64,000 bases of DNA from Patiria miniata. Lineage: Eukaryota; Echinodermata; Asteroidea; Valvatida; Asterinidae. The notes under the pieces are model-generated. The model saw only the letters and a program-made list of their open reading frames with translations. It had not been told where the DNA came from and searched no databases. Location of the stretch: assembly GCF_015706575.1 (NCBI RefSeq), contig NW_024037074.1:18589334-18653333 (forward strand), written 5' to 3'. The first letter of the stretch is position 1. The number at the start of each line of letters is the position of its first letter. This document shows, piece after piece, positions 44,801 to 53,689 of this stretch. The translations under genes were made by a program, and so were the position numbers.

Positions 44801-47800
44801 TTTTTTTTTTGGCCTTATCCAACGGCAATACAGAGTTTTGACTATACATCGCCAAGTATTTTTACGTAAATACTTTGATTTTGATTTCGGTTCGTATACT
44901 TACAGATATCGTAGTAGTACGGCGACACCACAAATGACCGCACGTACTGCGCTCCACCCAAGACCTCTACGAGGGCGCTCTGTATCAACATCAAAGACGA
45001 GTCTAACGTCAAAGAACCTATTGGAGAAAAAAACAAATACAAGGAGTTATAACGTGAACTAAAAGCTTCCATCTGAGGATAAAAGCACTTTTTTTAAGAA
45101 TGACAATGTGCACATTGGACTCACGTTTCTTGAGCAGGTCTTGACTGAACTGTTCGTGGAACCAGGGGACCTGTAGCTCGGGGCACTCCAGCGCAACGGT
45201 GCGGTTGAGGTACATCAGCTTACGACGGTACATCATGCTACGATCCGGGATGGCTGGAAAAAGAATTTGCCAGAGTTCATGATTTTTATCCCACAACACC
45301 CTTGGTGTAAGAAGCATCCCAAATCTGAACACTGCTATTAAAACCAAGCACCACAATTTTCAGGGGGACCAAGAAGATTGGAATATAAATGGAATGGCAG
45401 GTCTACGTCCAGGGTTTTTCTTTTTGTTTTAGAAGTTTCCCAAAATCTGTGGAGAGAAAGGGGAAGTGTAGACTACAGCACAAGTTGTCTTCACACCTTT
45501 TCTGTTTAATTATTCAATCGCCATTTTAATCACTTTTTTTTAACTGGGGGTGAAATCATAAAACGACACGTCTCACAGTCCTGGCCCTATATAAAGTATA
45601 CACCTGTAGATTGCTTTATCCAAATAATATCCCAAATTCTTTGCCCATCCAAGAATTTTAGAAGGAAAAAAAAAAACCTACTTTCCAACTCTTCGTCCAG
45701 TTTTGTCAGGAAGTCCAGGCTGAATATGTGTCGGATGAACGGCTCGTGGAACTGCTGAAGGAAGGTCAAGATGTGAGTCAAGTCCACCAGGTAGCCGGAC
45801 GGAAGGCTGTCCAGGAAAGGCTCACAGCGGGCCACGCAGGCCTGGAAGAACTGCGGGGCGTTGGGAGGGAGGTAGTTCAGGGTACAGAAAGGGCTCAGGA
45901 TGTACAAGACCTGCCAAGGGAAGTAAACAGTGCACGTTTAAGACTTCATCAAACTTCATAACACTATTATTTCTTGTTTGTCACACCTAAATGATAAATA
46001 ATTTAATTTGTGGGGCTACTCATCCTTGCTTGTAGCAGAAGCTAACTTGCAAAGGACGTACATGTAGCTGCAATGTAGTCGAGTCAAAGGCATGTAAAGG
46101 CACCTTAACCGTAACCCTCCAGGGTATTTTGGCTAGAAACCCTGCCAAACGCAGCAACATGCAACGCTTGTCTAAATGACAAGCCTGCCCAGTGCGGCAA
46201 GATCCATCCGGTCAAAAGTCTCAAGGCCAAACTGCCTCAGAGTCCGTGGTCACCAAATGCAGCAGGATACAACTGTGGCATTGTTCAATGGGATTAGCTC
46301 TCACTGTCTCAGAAGTGGCCAGTTTATGCACAGGTGTTGGTAGCTGAATGCAACAAAGTGCACCAGACTTTTCCACCTGATGCAATGTGTTGCGTCTGGC
46401 GGGGTTAGGGTTAAGCAGCTGCCATACGACAGATCACGGAGCACAGATCACGGAGCTCAGCCATATCAAAAGTGTTGGTTTTATATGCAGAGGGAGAAAA
46501 ATTGGAGAACCTGGAGAAAAACCCTCATGGCACAGGAAAGAATAAGAAAACTAACTCTATTCACCCGAAGTTAGCTCGGCCGGGAATCGAACCAAGGCCA
46601 CGGCGATGAGAGGGGTGGGCTTTATGGACTGTGCCACCCACTGTACCCGTTGGCGACTACTTGTGCATAGAATCTATAACTGAAAAGACAAGTACCCACC
46701 ACTGCTGCCTTGGGCCCTCGCCAAGATGCCTTCCTTACCTGCATCGGGGTGATCTTGTTCATCTTATGTGTAGCCACCTCAGAGATCCGGTCCATCAGAT
46801 CTCGCTGGAGGTACCTGGCCCGGAAGAGGATCCTGGCGCACTCTACGGCCAGCTGAGGGGTCAGGCGGTGCAGGATGCTCCCGGACTGCTTCATGGCAGC
46901 GTCCAGGACCAAGACGTGGCCGCCATCCTGGAGAATGATCTCTGCGATGTTGTTGAGGTAATGGATGCTTGTGATCTGTAGGATGTTCGGGAGAAAGCGT
47001 TCAGTACAGATGTAGAGAAATCTCAAACAAAAAGAGACATCTGGTTAACCCTTTCCTTACCATGGACAAATTTGTCAACAAGGAAGTGGCCCCTGCTGCT
47101 TACCATAGGCGACTTTAGTCGACCAGGAATCCACACAGAGAACACCCTTAGCACAGATTTATTCACTAGTTTTCAGAAAGGTGGCATGTTGGTGTATTTG
47201 GCCGCCCTTACATCAATCATATACCAACTGAAACAGTGTTTTCGGATCGTTCTAATGGTGTAGTTAACTTGTCGTGTTACTGTTACAAAAATTTAAGAAA
47301 AGTGCGTCAGAAGTATCCACTCACAATTCTGAGGTATGGAGTGCCATTTAGTCACGTTGTGAAATGGCTTACAGTTTGATAACTGGGACCAGATCAACAA
47401 ACAGGCATAACTTTCTTATATTTGCACATAATGGACTTGATTTTTACATCACATAAAAGAGTACAGTTCAAGGACCAAACTTTACACACAATACCTATGA
47501 TTTTATTCACTCCTTTGCAGTGAAAATCTGGGATGAAAAGTGAGTTTTCAACTTGTGGTCCATTTTTCACGCTCTAGTGATTTCCGCATGACTGAGCAAA
47601 CAATTTGGTTCTGGGGAGAGCCAAGTCCTAAACAATGTGGTGAGGAAAGGGTTAATGGACAGCCTAACAGCCTGTAAGCAATTTTTGCATTGAACTGTTG
47701 TGAATTATTTAAAATCCCCCACTCGACAGGAAACTTGTGGTACAGTCTCCATACTTATTTTGTTGGGGGCTAAATAATAAATATTCCTTAATCCTAAAAA

Positions 47801-50329
47801 AAAAAAGCACTCTTGGTAGAATTTGAAGAATCTTGGGAATCAAGAATAGATGTGGATCGGCAGATTCACAATAACTTTTCAATGAATGGATAAGCCTCTG
47901 TACTGATGATGTCACACTTTGTTTACACATGTGGTTTCTTATGGAGGCCCGCACACGTAAACAGAGTGTGACGTCGTCAGTACAGAGGTTTATTTTTGGT
48001 TAAAAACAACAATGCACATGAAAGTGGGAGGTGTGAGTATTTTTATCTTATTATTATTTTAACCCTAACCCACCTCACTCCTCCAAAATCCTCCTGGCGG
48101 TTTTGGAGGATTCCAGAGGATTGAGGATGAATGGTGATTGAATCAAATGAGGATTCTGGAGGATTGAGGATGAATGGTGATTGAAGCACATGAGGATTTT
48201 GGAGGATTGAGGATGAATGGTGATTGAAGCACAAGAGGATTTTGGAGGATTGAGGATGAATGCATTTTGAGGCAGGACTGTCTGATGATTTTGAAGGATT
48301 TGGCGTTGGTTATCCTTCATTTAAACACGAGTGCAAAATATTTGGCTGAGGAGGATTTTGGAGGATTGAGGATGAATGCATTTTGAGGCAGGACTGTCTG
48401 ATGATTTTGAAGGATTTGGCGTTGGTTATCCTTCATTTAAACACGAGTGCAAAATATTTGGCTGAGGAGGATTTTGGAGGATTGACGATGAATGCATTTT
48501 GAGGCAGGACTGTCTGACAATTTTGAAAAATTTAGGCGGAGGATTTTGGAGGATTGAGGATGGTTCTAAGCAAAAAGGACCTGGGGGTTAGGGATAATGT
48601 CAACTTTTACCGGTAAAATAAATCATCATATCAGAATTTTGCATTAAAGGAAAACACTGCACACCTTGTCGATTGACACCTGTGCCCTCTCAAACAACTC
48701 CTGTTTCAAGTTGAGGAAATCTTGGCACGGAGTCCCTGACTTGTCCAACTTGCGGGCAATCCTGCTGGTGGCCAGCAGCATGTGGTTGATGCCAGCGATG
48801 TGGAGCTGTGGCATCATGGCCCGGACTCGCTCAAGGACAATATGGTCTAGCGAGTCTAAGGAAGGCAGCTGCGAGAGACTGGACACACATCCCAGTACCC
48901 TACTCGGTGAGAAGGCAGAGCGGAGTATCTCAAGCAACCTTTCCTGGATGAGTGTAAACACCTCTGAGTCCAGGTTATCGACACGGGTCAGGAATCCGAC
49001 AATGTCGGCGATGCCTTCCACCTGGAGGTTACTGCTTTCCGCTTTGATTCTCTTGACCAGCTTCCGCACCAGCGGGTTCTGGGTCCGGTACCCCATCAGG
49101 CGCAGTCCAACACTCATGTGGCTAATGGCACTAGGGGAGAGGATTGATACGATCTCCTCGGCTTTATCTGCCAGAAGAAGTTTGATATTGGCAGAGGCGA
49201 CACCCCCAATGGTCTCCATAGCATAGGACAGTTCGTCAGGATCTTGGCAATCCGGAAGCTTTTTGGCGATGGTCTTCCGGATTGCTTCTCGGAGCTCCTT
49301 GTTTTCGTAGTCAAGGCTTTCCAACATGGACTGCACCATGCATGACTCTTTGACGGGGATGTTCTCGATCATCCCCAGCAAGAGCTGGGAGCACTGGTTC
49401 AACAGCGGCTGGCTGATGCTCCGCGAACGCGCCATAGTCTGGATGACTCTCCTGAGGCTGTTGTCACCGATGTCTGCAGGGTTAGCCTCTGCCAGAAGCT
49501 GGCTTGCCTTCTGGAAGATGGCTTGTCTGTTGGGCGGCGACACCAAGTGTATGACCTCCCGCATCCAAGCCGAGAGTTCGCGGATGCTGTCCACCTTGTG
49601 CAGCTTGTCGCTAAACAGCTGCACAATCTTGCAGAACATGGGGCTGCGGTTGTCATTCATATCTTGGAGGCACACAACAAGCTTGGACAGCGTGTCTGTC
49701 TCAAACTCATCGAGCCGATGGTTTATCTCGGTCCTCAGCTCCCGCACAAAGGGGTGATGAACCTCAGGAGTGAGACGCAAAGCCGCGTACAAAGTATCCA
49801 CAAGCAGCTTGCCATCCACATCTTTCAACTTGTTTTCAGCCAAGACACACAGAGCATCGAATTCTGGATGGCCACGGACCACCTCCAGAAAACAAGCCAA
49901 GTATGGACCGTCATGGAACTTGGCAAGGTGCCAGAGGTGGTTGAAGGCTTGGTAAACGTGCAGGTGGGTCAGACGAGATCGGTGACGGCTGGTGAGGTTC
50001 AGGACCTGAATGGGGTCAGTGGTGGACGTGATCTCGTCAGAGAGAGCATCTGCAGAGACTGTTGCCTGGAAGCGCTTCACAGCTCCTTGGCAGGAATTCC
50101 CAGGAGATGGTATCTTTCTTGTGTTAGTCCTCAAGATCTCTGAGTGCACACCAGCCTGGGTTGCTCTTGAGATTGTTGGCAAGGGCTTTGGAAGTTTAAT
50201 GGAGTTACGCATAGGGTCTGTCACAACCGACAGACATCGCACACAGACAGATGCCGTGCAGAGTTGCTGCAACTGAGACCGGGCAACAACGCAGGCCCCA
50301 ACTCGGCACCCGACTACAGAAGAGGCCAT
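41583..50329 (-). CDS. fastkd1: FASTKD1-like mitochondrial protein, complete (8 coding exons)
   Basis: Coding exons in transcript order: 50329-48665, 46975-46739, 45910-45682, 45253-45125, 45017-44904, 44033-43877, 42892-42778 and 41846-41583. Lengths sum to 2910 nt, giving 969 residues and a stop, with consistent phases and GT-AG junctions. FASTK proteins are mitochondrial and control stability, processing or translation of mitochondrial RNAs. The N terminus is Arg/Ala/Ser-rich without early acids, as in a transit peptide. The middle is an alpha-helical repeat region. The C-terminal third has the FAST_1/FAST_2 order (LNRTVALECPELQVPWFHEQ is a strong FAST_2-type block) and ends with a RAP domain. 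The RAP sequence is closest, from memory, to FASTKD1. Human FASTKD1 is about 847 residues, so this protein is somewhat longer at both ends. Another FASTKD paralogue is the alternative. Confidence 0.88.
42225..42445 (-). repeat. Interspersed repeat, minus copy
   Basis: On the minus strand it reads TTTTTTAGCTGCAGACAGCA, CTCAACAAATCGTCGCGTCT and GTTAGTTAGTAACAAACGCT, ending GGTCATCGTGGGGTCAC. It is a diverged copy of 22834-23050 in a FASTKD1 intron. Confidence 0.65.
42778..42892 (-). CDS. fastkd1: FASTKD1-like exon 7 (RAP domain, first part)
   Basis: The acceptor TTGTTTCAG precedes 42892 and the donor GTAAGC follows 42778. It reads VAIDFLSSSLFCINSRRTLG, MVALKRRHMELMGYRYVQ. L-x-G-x-x-A-L-K-R-R-H-x-E-L-x-G-Y is the diagnostic core of the RAP domain, a predicted RNA-binding or nuclease-fold module at the C terminus of all FASTK proteins. 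Confidence 0.92.
42949..43346. mobile_element. hAT-like MITE
   Basis: This 398-bp element has ends CAGGGTTCGACCTTAA and AAAGTCGAACCCTG. Its body contains two related blocks with GCCAGCCGGGCTACT and GACTAGCCC-type words. Flanks GAAAAAG and GATAAAG are similar but not an exact 8-bp duplication. Confidence 0.75.
43877..44033 (-). CDS. fastkd1: FASTKD1-like exon 6 (linker to RAP domain)
   Basis: The acceptor TGGCTTCAG precedes 44033 and the donor GTGGGT follows 43877. It reads FECVLDSDGNPLACADYGSV, LNRSEAKVAGTMLADLMQWG then TQTKQLPHGAQR. F-E-C-V-L-D and the G-A-Q-R-V-A-I-D-F-L junction with exon 7 place it directly before the RAP domain. Confidence 0.87.
44434..44814. mobile_element. PIF/Harbinger-like MITE, diverged subfamily
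   Basis: This 381-bp element begins GGCCAAAAAAAAAAAAGTCT and ends AGACTTTTTTTTTTGGCC, with TTA at 44431-44433 and 44815-44817. The subterminal repeats TCTCCGGTTTCTGGTAT / ATACCAGAAACCGGAGA differ from the other three copies, but the design (A-rich run, GGTCTCTGG-like block, GCGACGCG and internal poly(T)) is the same. It sits in a FASTKD1 intron. Confidence 0.85.
44904..45017 (-). CDS. fastkd1: FASTKD1-like exon 5 (FAST_2)
   Basis: The acceptor TCTCCAATAG precedes 45017 and the donor GTAAGT follows 44904; both ends are phase 1. It reads SLTLDSSLMLIQSALVEVLG, GAQYVRSFVVSPYYYDIC. Q-x-x-L-x-x-V-L-G-G-x-x-Y-V and V-x-S-P-Y-Y-Y-D-I-C fit the end of the FAST_2 region leading to the nuclease-like core. 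Confidence 0.88.
45125..45253 (-). CDS. fastkd1: FASTKD1-like exon 4 (FAST_2)
   Basis: The acceptor TTTTCCAG precedes 45253 and the donor GTGAGT follows 45125. It reads IPDRSMMYRRKLMYLNRTVA, LECPELQVPWFHEQFSQDLL then KKR. The block LNR-x-V-x-L-x-x-P-E-x-Q-V-P-W-F-H is the best-conserved FAST_2 signature and identifies the family. Confidence 0.9.
45682..45910 (-). CDS. fastkd1: FASTKD1-like exon 3 (FAST_1)
   Basis: The acceptor CTTGGCAG precedes 45910 and the donor GTAGGT follows 45682. It reads VLYILSPFCTLNYLPPNAPQ, FFQACVARCEPFLDSLPSGY, LVDLTHILTFLQQFHEPFIR and then FSLDFLTKLDEELE. L-x-x-L-T-F-L-x-Q-F and FLTKLDEELE are typical FAST_1 helices. It leaves in phase 1. Confidence 0.88.
46105..46414 (+). 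mobile_element. piggyBac-like MITE, copy 2
   Basis: This 310-bp element is bounded by TTAACCGTAACCCT and GGGGTTAGGGTTAA. It shares GCAACATGCAACGCTTGTC, GCAGGATACAACTGTGGCAT and TTCAATGGGA with 27200-27572 but lacks the internal duplication. The TTAGGGTTA end only mimics telomere repeat. Confidence 0.78.
46425..46647 (-). mobile_element. tRNA-derived SINE, minus strand
   Basis: The minus strand starts GGGTACAGTGGGTGGCACAG, giving a degenerate A box, and has a good B box GGTTCGATTCC at about 46589-46579. The body includes GGTTTTTCTCCAGGTTCTCC and ends in a short duplication (GATCACGGAGC twice). It abuts the MITE ending at 46414. Confidence 0.7.
46739..46975 (-). CDS. fastkd1: FASTKD1-like exon 2 (start of FAST_1 region)
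   Basis: The exon is 79 codons, phase 0 at both ends, with acceptor CCTACAG and donor GTAAGG. It reads ITSIHYLNNIAEIILQDGGH, LVLDAAMKQSGSILHRLTPQ, then LAVECARILFRARYLQRDLM and ISEVATHKMNKITPMQ. The helix pattern and the join to exon 3 (MQVLYILSPFCTLNY) match the FAST_1 area. The + strand frame over this interval is a shadow. Confidence 0.88.
47045..47655. mobile_element. piggyBac-like MITE, 611 bp
   Basis: TTAACCCTTTCCTTACC at 47045 is mirrored by GGTGAGGAAAGGGTTAA ending at 47655, with one mismatch in 17 bases. TTAA flanks both sides. No coding capacity was seen. It lies in the first coding intron of FASTKD1. Confidence 0.85.
47895..47988. repeat. 94-bp palindrome
   Basis: CCTCTGTACTGATGATGTCA and CACTTTGTTTAC are mirrored by GTAAACAGAGTGTGACGTCG and TCAGTACAGAGG. 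The arms are about 36 bases with a 20-base loop. It is probably a tiny foldback element. Confidence 0.85.
48059..48597. mobile_element. piggyBac-like MITE with a minisatellite body
   Basis: The left end TTAACCCTAACCCACC and right end GGGGGTTAGGGATAA are inverted repeats of the same type as the other TTAA elements here. Almost the whole interior is tandem repeat (separate entry). The right TTAA has decayed to ATAA. Confidence 0.6.
48119..48560. repeat. Compound minisatellite, 43-bp and 116-bp units
   Basis: The core word is GGAGGATTGAGGATGAATG. Spacing is 43 bases at 48121, 48164, 48207 and 48250, then a 116-base higher unit at 48261, 48377 and 48493 that adds GGCAGGACTGTCTGATGATT and GGTTATCCTTCATTTAAACA. 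The minus-strand frames across it are repeat artefacts. Confidence 0.9.
48665..50329 (-). CDS. fastkd1: FASTKD1-like exon 1 (start codon, helical repeats)
   Basis: The ATG at 50329-50327 has an in-frame TGA two codons upstream, so the start is well fixed. The exon encodes residues 1-555 and ends at the donor GTGTGC in phase 0. The N terminus MASSVVGCRVGACVVARSQ suits a mitochondrial targeting sequence. The rest is a series of amphipathic helices (for example VYQAFNHLWHLAKFHDG, KLLVDTLYAALRL, TDTLSKLVVCLQDMND and AGINHMLLATSRIARK), like the octotricopeptide-type repeats proposed for the family. Packing this much sequence in one exon contrasts with the finely split 3' end. Confidence 0.9.
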
Positions 50330-50411
50330 ACTTCACAGTAGATCACAACACAATTAGCGTGCACACAGAGTCCTCAAATGGAATTCTCTTGATCAGCATG
50401 ACCTGTGAACA
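50330..50411 (-). other. FASTKD1-like 5'UTR with upstream ORF
   Basis: A candidate acceptor (TCTCTTTCAG) ends just before 50411, so the start codon is probably in a second exon with at least one upstream noncoding exon. The segment holds an 18-codon upstream ORF (ATG at 50399-50397, stop TGA at 50345-50343) that ends before the main ATG and could dampen translation. The upstream exon and promoter were not located. Confidence 0.4.
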
Positions 50412-53150
50412 CTGAAAGAGATCAATTTGTAAGTCTTTAATTTTGTTAGTCTGTCTACAGGGTATTAAGATGCACATCAAGTTTGACATTAAAACAGCAC
50501 AATAGTCAAAGATATATGATAAAATCTGGATTTACACAACAAACTCACACACTACATTTTCGACATGTTTGAATGTTTGAGTCCAGTCACAAGATTGGTT
50601 TAAAATGTGTGAATTAGGCCTAAAAGTAACTCATGTACAAAGCGTACTTATGATATAAATTAATATTATAACAGAACAAAAAAGGAACAATTACAAATAG
50701 ACTGTAATGTGAAAGCATTGTAAGCAAATAAAAGAACAACAATGTGAAAAATAATGGATAATGACAGTGTAAAACAAAACTAACAAAACCCTGCCCTCTT
50801 TCCACAAAATTAAGGTAGCTGATATCCAACATGGTATCTCAGCAGATACCAAGATGATATTCAGATGATTCCAATTGCAAACAAGAGACTTTTCCAGCTT
50901 GCGTCATCGCCAAATGTTACATGTTATAAATATAATACGTCCCAAATTCCAAAACATAAAATTTCTTTCCGTTCTCTGGGCCGGGAACGGGGTCCTAAGT
51001 AAACTACACGATTACCCATTTTTTTAACCCGACTGTTTATTTATGAGTGGGAGGTTTGCGGTAACACCATGTAAATGGTGATTAAAATCTAAAATGACAT
51101 CTCTAGGTGTTACTATTATTAAGTCTTAGCATAACTGAGTTGTGTTGTTCTGAGAAGAACCAGTTGGCTTAACTGAGTGAGACTGAGTTACTCGCTGTAT
51201 CGAACAGTGTGCTCTGCTCGTCATCAGGAGATTTTTTCCTTGCAAATTAATACTTACAGCCTGATCATGTCGTTGACATTGTCTACACCTGGAGGAACTT
51301 GACAAAATGCTACATATTCAATTTCTCTGTCCTTTGTATTTATAGTGTTTAAATAACAGCGTTTAAAACTTACACAACTTTACCTGAGCTGCGTTTATTA
51401 TGAGTTTACATCATGATGAAATGACAAGTTCGTCCCACGTGCAGTGATCTTTTTCGCGTCCCAAGTCCCTTACGTGAAAGACCTGAGGTCGAGGTTGAAT
51501 TAATAGGGGGAAATATTACGGTAGCCTGTAAATGCCACAATATACCCACAACGCATTATTTTGTGTCGGTTCGCTAGATGGGGCATTTCATCATCACTTA
51601 TTGATCTTGCACGATGTCGAATTTATGAAAAATGTCTTCTTCTTTTTTCTGATTCAGAAACAAAATTGAAGAAATTTAGTATGGGGAAGTAAAAGTAAAA
51701 ATCGTTTACTCAATATGAGTTGCCCCCTCCTAGTGAATTGTTGTACAACCCATCGCCAACAAAAAGTGGCCGGGACTCTTGGAGTACAAACAGAACCACC
51801 CCGGTCCCCAACAAAGGTTCAAGTGTTCTTTTTTATCTGTAATAGCTGGACTGTTTTTCATTTCGATTGTGTCACTGATGTGGTAAGATTTACATTTGCT
51901 ATTTAGTTTTGTTACCCACTTTTTGCAGTAAATCCCCGCGGCCATACAATTAATTAGGGACCCCAGTGGAACCAAATTTTCATAATTTGGGTTATCCTGA
52001 TCTTGGACTTGGGGTTTTTTGTTTTTGTTTTTGTTGTTTTGTTTGTTTGTTTGTTTGTTTGTTTGTTTTACTTTTTCCACAATTTTAAAAACTCTTCTTG
52101 TTGAACTTTTCAAGAAAAAAAAGTCAATATGTTCTTCCGCCATATGCAACGGCTTATTTGTATTTGTATTTTTTTTCTTAAAATTCTAACCAGTGTCTAA
52201 CAGTCTATTATCTTAGAATAAAATACTCATCTTTTTGATTCTAATTGTCTTTGCCTTACAGAAACTCGATCTTGAATAACTTTGCAAATCCTTTGCGTAA
52301 AATAATTACAAGAACTTAAATCATGGAAGAAAAAAGGGAATGTGGGTGGTAGACACCAAAATAAATTCGCTCGCAGACGCATAGCATTATTTCAGCATGA
52401 CTTTTGGTTTTGTTGTCGTAACTTATCTTTTCCAGACCTTTCTTTTTCTCCAAATATTTGATCCGTGTGTCAAAAAAATGCGCTCTTGAAGGCAAAGATC
52501 CTTTTGCGCTTGAAGGTTAGCAAAATTGTAAGTGCGCCATCTCTAGTCGACGGCGAGAGATCTTGAAGTTAGTCAAACGCAAAAAAAACCGGTCAAAAAG
52601 TAGGCATCGCCCATTTTCGCTCTATCTCACGCCCAATGTTACATCGAGAAGACGTTAGGAAGTTTACGCTACACCTACGAGACATTGGGCTTGTAAAAGC
52701 GCTCATTAGAGCGCTGTTCGTAATGGAGTGTATTGTGAAATCGTGAAGTGCATGGTGGACGTGCATAGATCGCATGCAACCGTACTGTGTGCCGTATATC
52801 GTAGTGTGTAGGGCGTGATATTTCTGTTGATGTTCGCGGAGGGAGAATTTAAGAAAATTGTAAAAATGCTGAGCAGTTGAATATAACCAAATAATGTCGT
52901 GACAGAAGCGGAGAAATTTTCATCTGTTTGCAATTTTAACGATGCAAAAGAAAGCAAGGATTTTGACGATTCAGTATGCTAGCCAAATGCACGGGAATGC
53001 ACTTTGCTTGACGTGACAGATGACCGCCAGATGACCGAGTAAATTGTACACATGGCCGGTTGACTCTCTGCTGTGTGATTCCGTGAAAAACACCCGGAAA
53101 AGTTCACTTCATTTGCCGCTGCTAGACACAGGGAACAGTTGGAACTTAAC
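50412..53150. other. Intergenic region between divergent genes
   Basis: About 2.7 kb separate the FASTKD1 start and the ENTREP-like exon, which point away from each other. I see no coding sequence. It holds AT-rich DNA, a (GTTT)n tract at 52034-52068 and a few poly(A) or poly(T) runs. Promoters of both genes should lie here, but I cannot point to a convincing core promoter. Confidence 0.4.
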
Positions 53151-53151
53151 T

Positions 53152-53237
53152 ATGGGCCAATGTCTGTAGGCCTTACAAGGAAGCCTGTTCCCTGAAACTC
53201 CCAACTAGCCGTGGTTTGCAGGGACGGAGACGAGACG
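53152..53237 (+). other. ENTREP-like 5' leader with short upstream ORFs
   Basis: Two overlapping short frames start at 53152 (five codons) and 53161 (eleven codons). A fold is possible between GGGAACAG near 53131 and CTGTTCCC near 53187. TTTGCAG ending at 53220 could instead be a splice acceptor, in which case the upstream part is intron. Which is right cannot be told without transcripts. Confidence 0.3.
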
Positions 53238-53465
53238 ATGCCGGACGGATCGTCAGCGGGACGGGGGACGGAGGTGATGGCCGGGAGTGACCGGGTGGTG
53301 CTGCGCCGGCTCGCGGTCAGACCCAAGCCCCGAAGAACAACGCTCATCTTCGGCGTGAGCCAGATGATACTGGGCCTAGCTATCGTGGCCATTAGCTTCA
53401 CAGCGTTTGCCCTGTCAACCAGCAACAGGGTCAGGAATGCTTGCCCATATTGGGCAGGATTTTCG
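53238..53465 (+). CDS. ENTREP/FAM189-like, first coding exon
   Basis: The exon encodes 76 residues from ATG at 53238 to the donor GTGAGT at 53466, phase 0. After a basic segment (VVLRRLAVRPKPRR) comes the hydrophobic helix TLIFGVSQMILGLAIVAISF, then ALSTSNRVRNACPYWAGFS. This R-V-R-N-A-C-P-Y-W-A-G-F-S ending is characteristic of the ENTREP (FAM189) family, whose first transmembrane segment of a CD20-like four-helix unit is encoded this way. ENTREP proteins are adaptors for ITCH-type ubiquitin ligases. No further exon was recognised before the window ends, so a long first intron is expected. The paralogue cannot be assigned. ATG 53238 is preferred because translation upstream looks unlike protein. 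Confidence 0.8.
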
Positions 53466-53689
53466 GTGAGTAGAAAATAGAATAAAGAAATTGTAGCCTA
53501 AGTCTTTGAATTACTTAACTTATAGTTATAATATCTTAATTTTATGGATTTTTAAAACTCAACTTCCTTCCAAGTTATTGGAAGGAACATTTGATAGGCG
53601 CATAATTTCCAAAAAACTCAGTTCATCAACTGATCGTTGGTAATATCATTCGATTCTTGATTTCTACTAAATGACAGTAAGCCAGATGG

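Noticed and set aside
46402-46414. Telomere-like TTAGGGTTA sequence
   Set aside because: It is the inverted end of a piggyBac-like MITE and mirrors TTAACC-type sequence at 46105; there is no longer telomeric tract.
48043-48320. Repetitive minus-strand peptide (NPPESS/ILNPP)
   Set aside because: It comes from the 43-bp minisatellite units; no start context or homology supports a protein.
49523-50143. 206-residue plus-strand frame
   Set aside because: It is antisense to the large FASTKD1 exon, whose own frame is clearly family-like.
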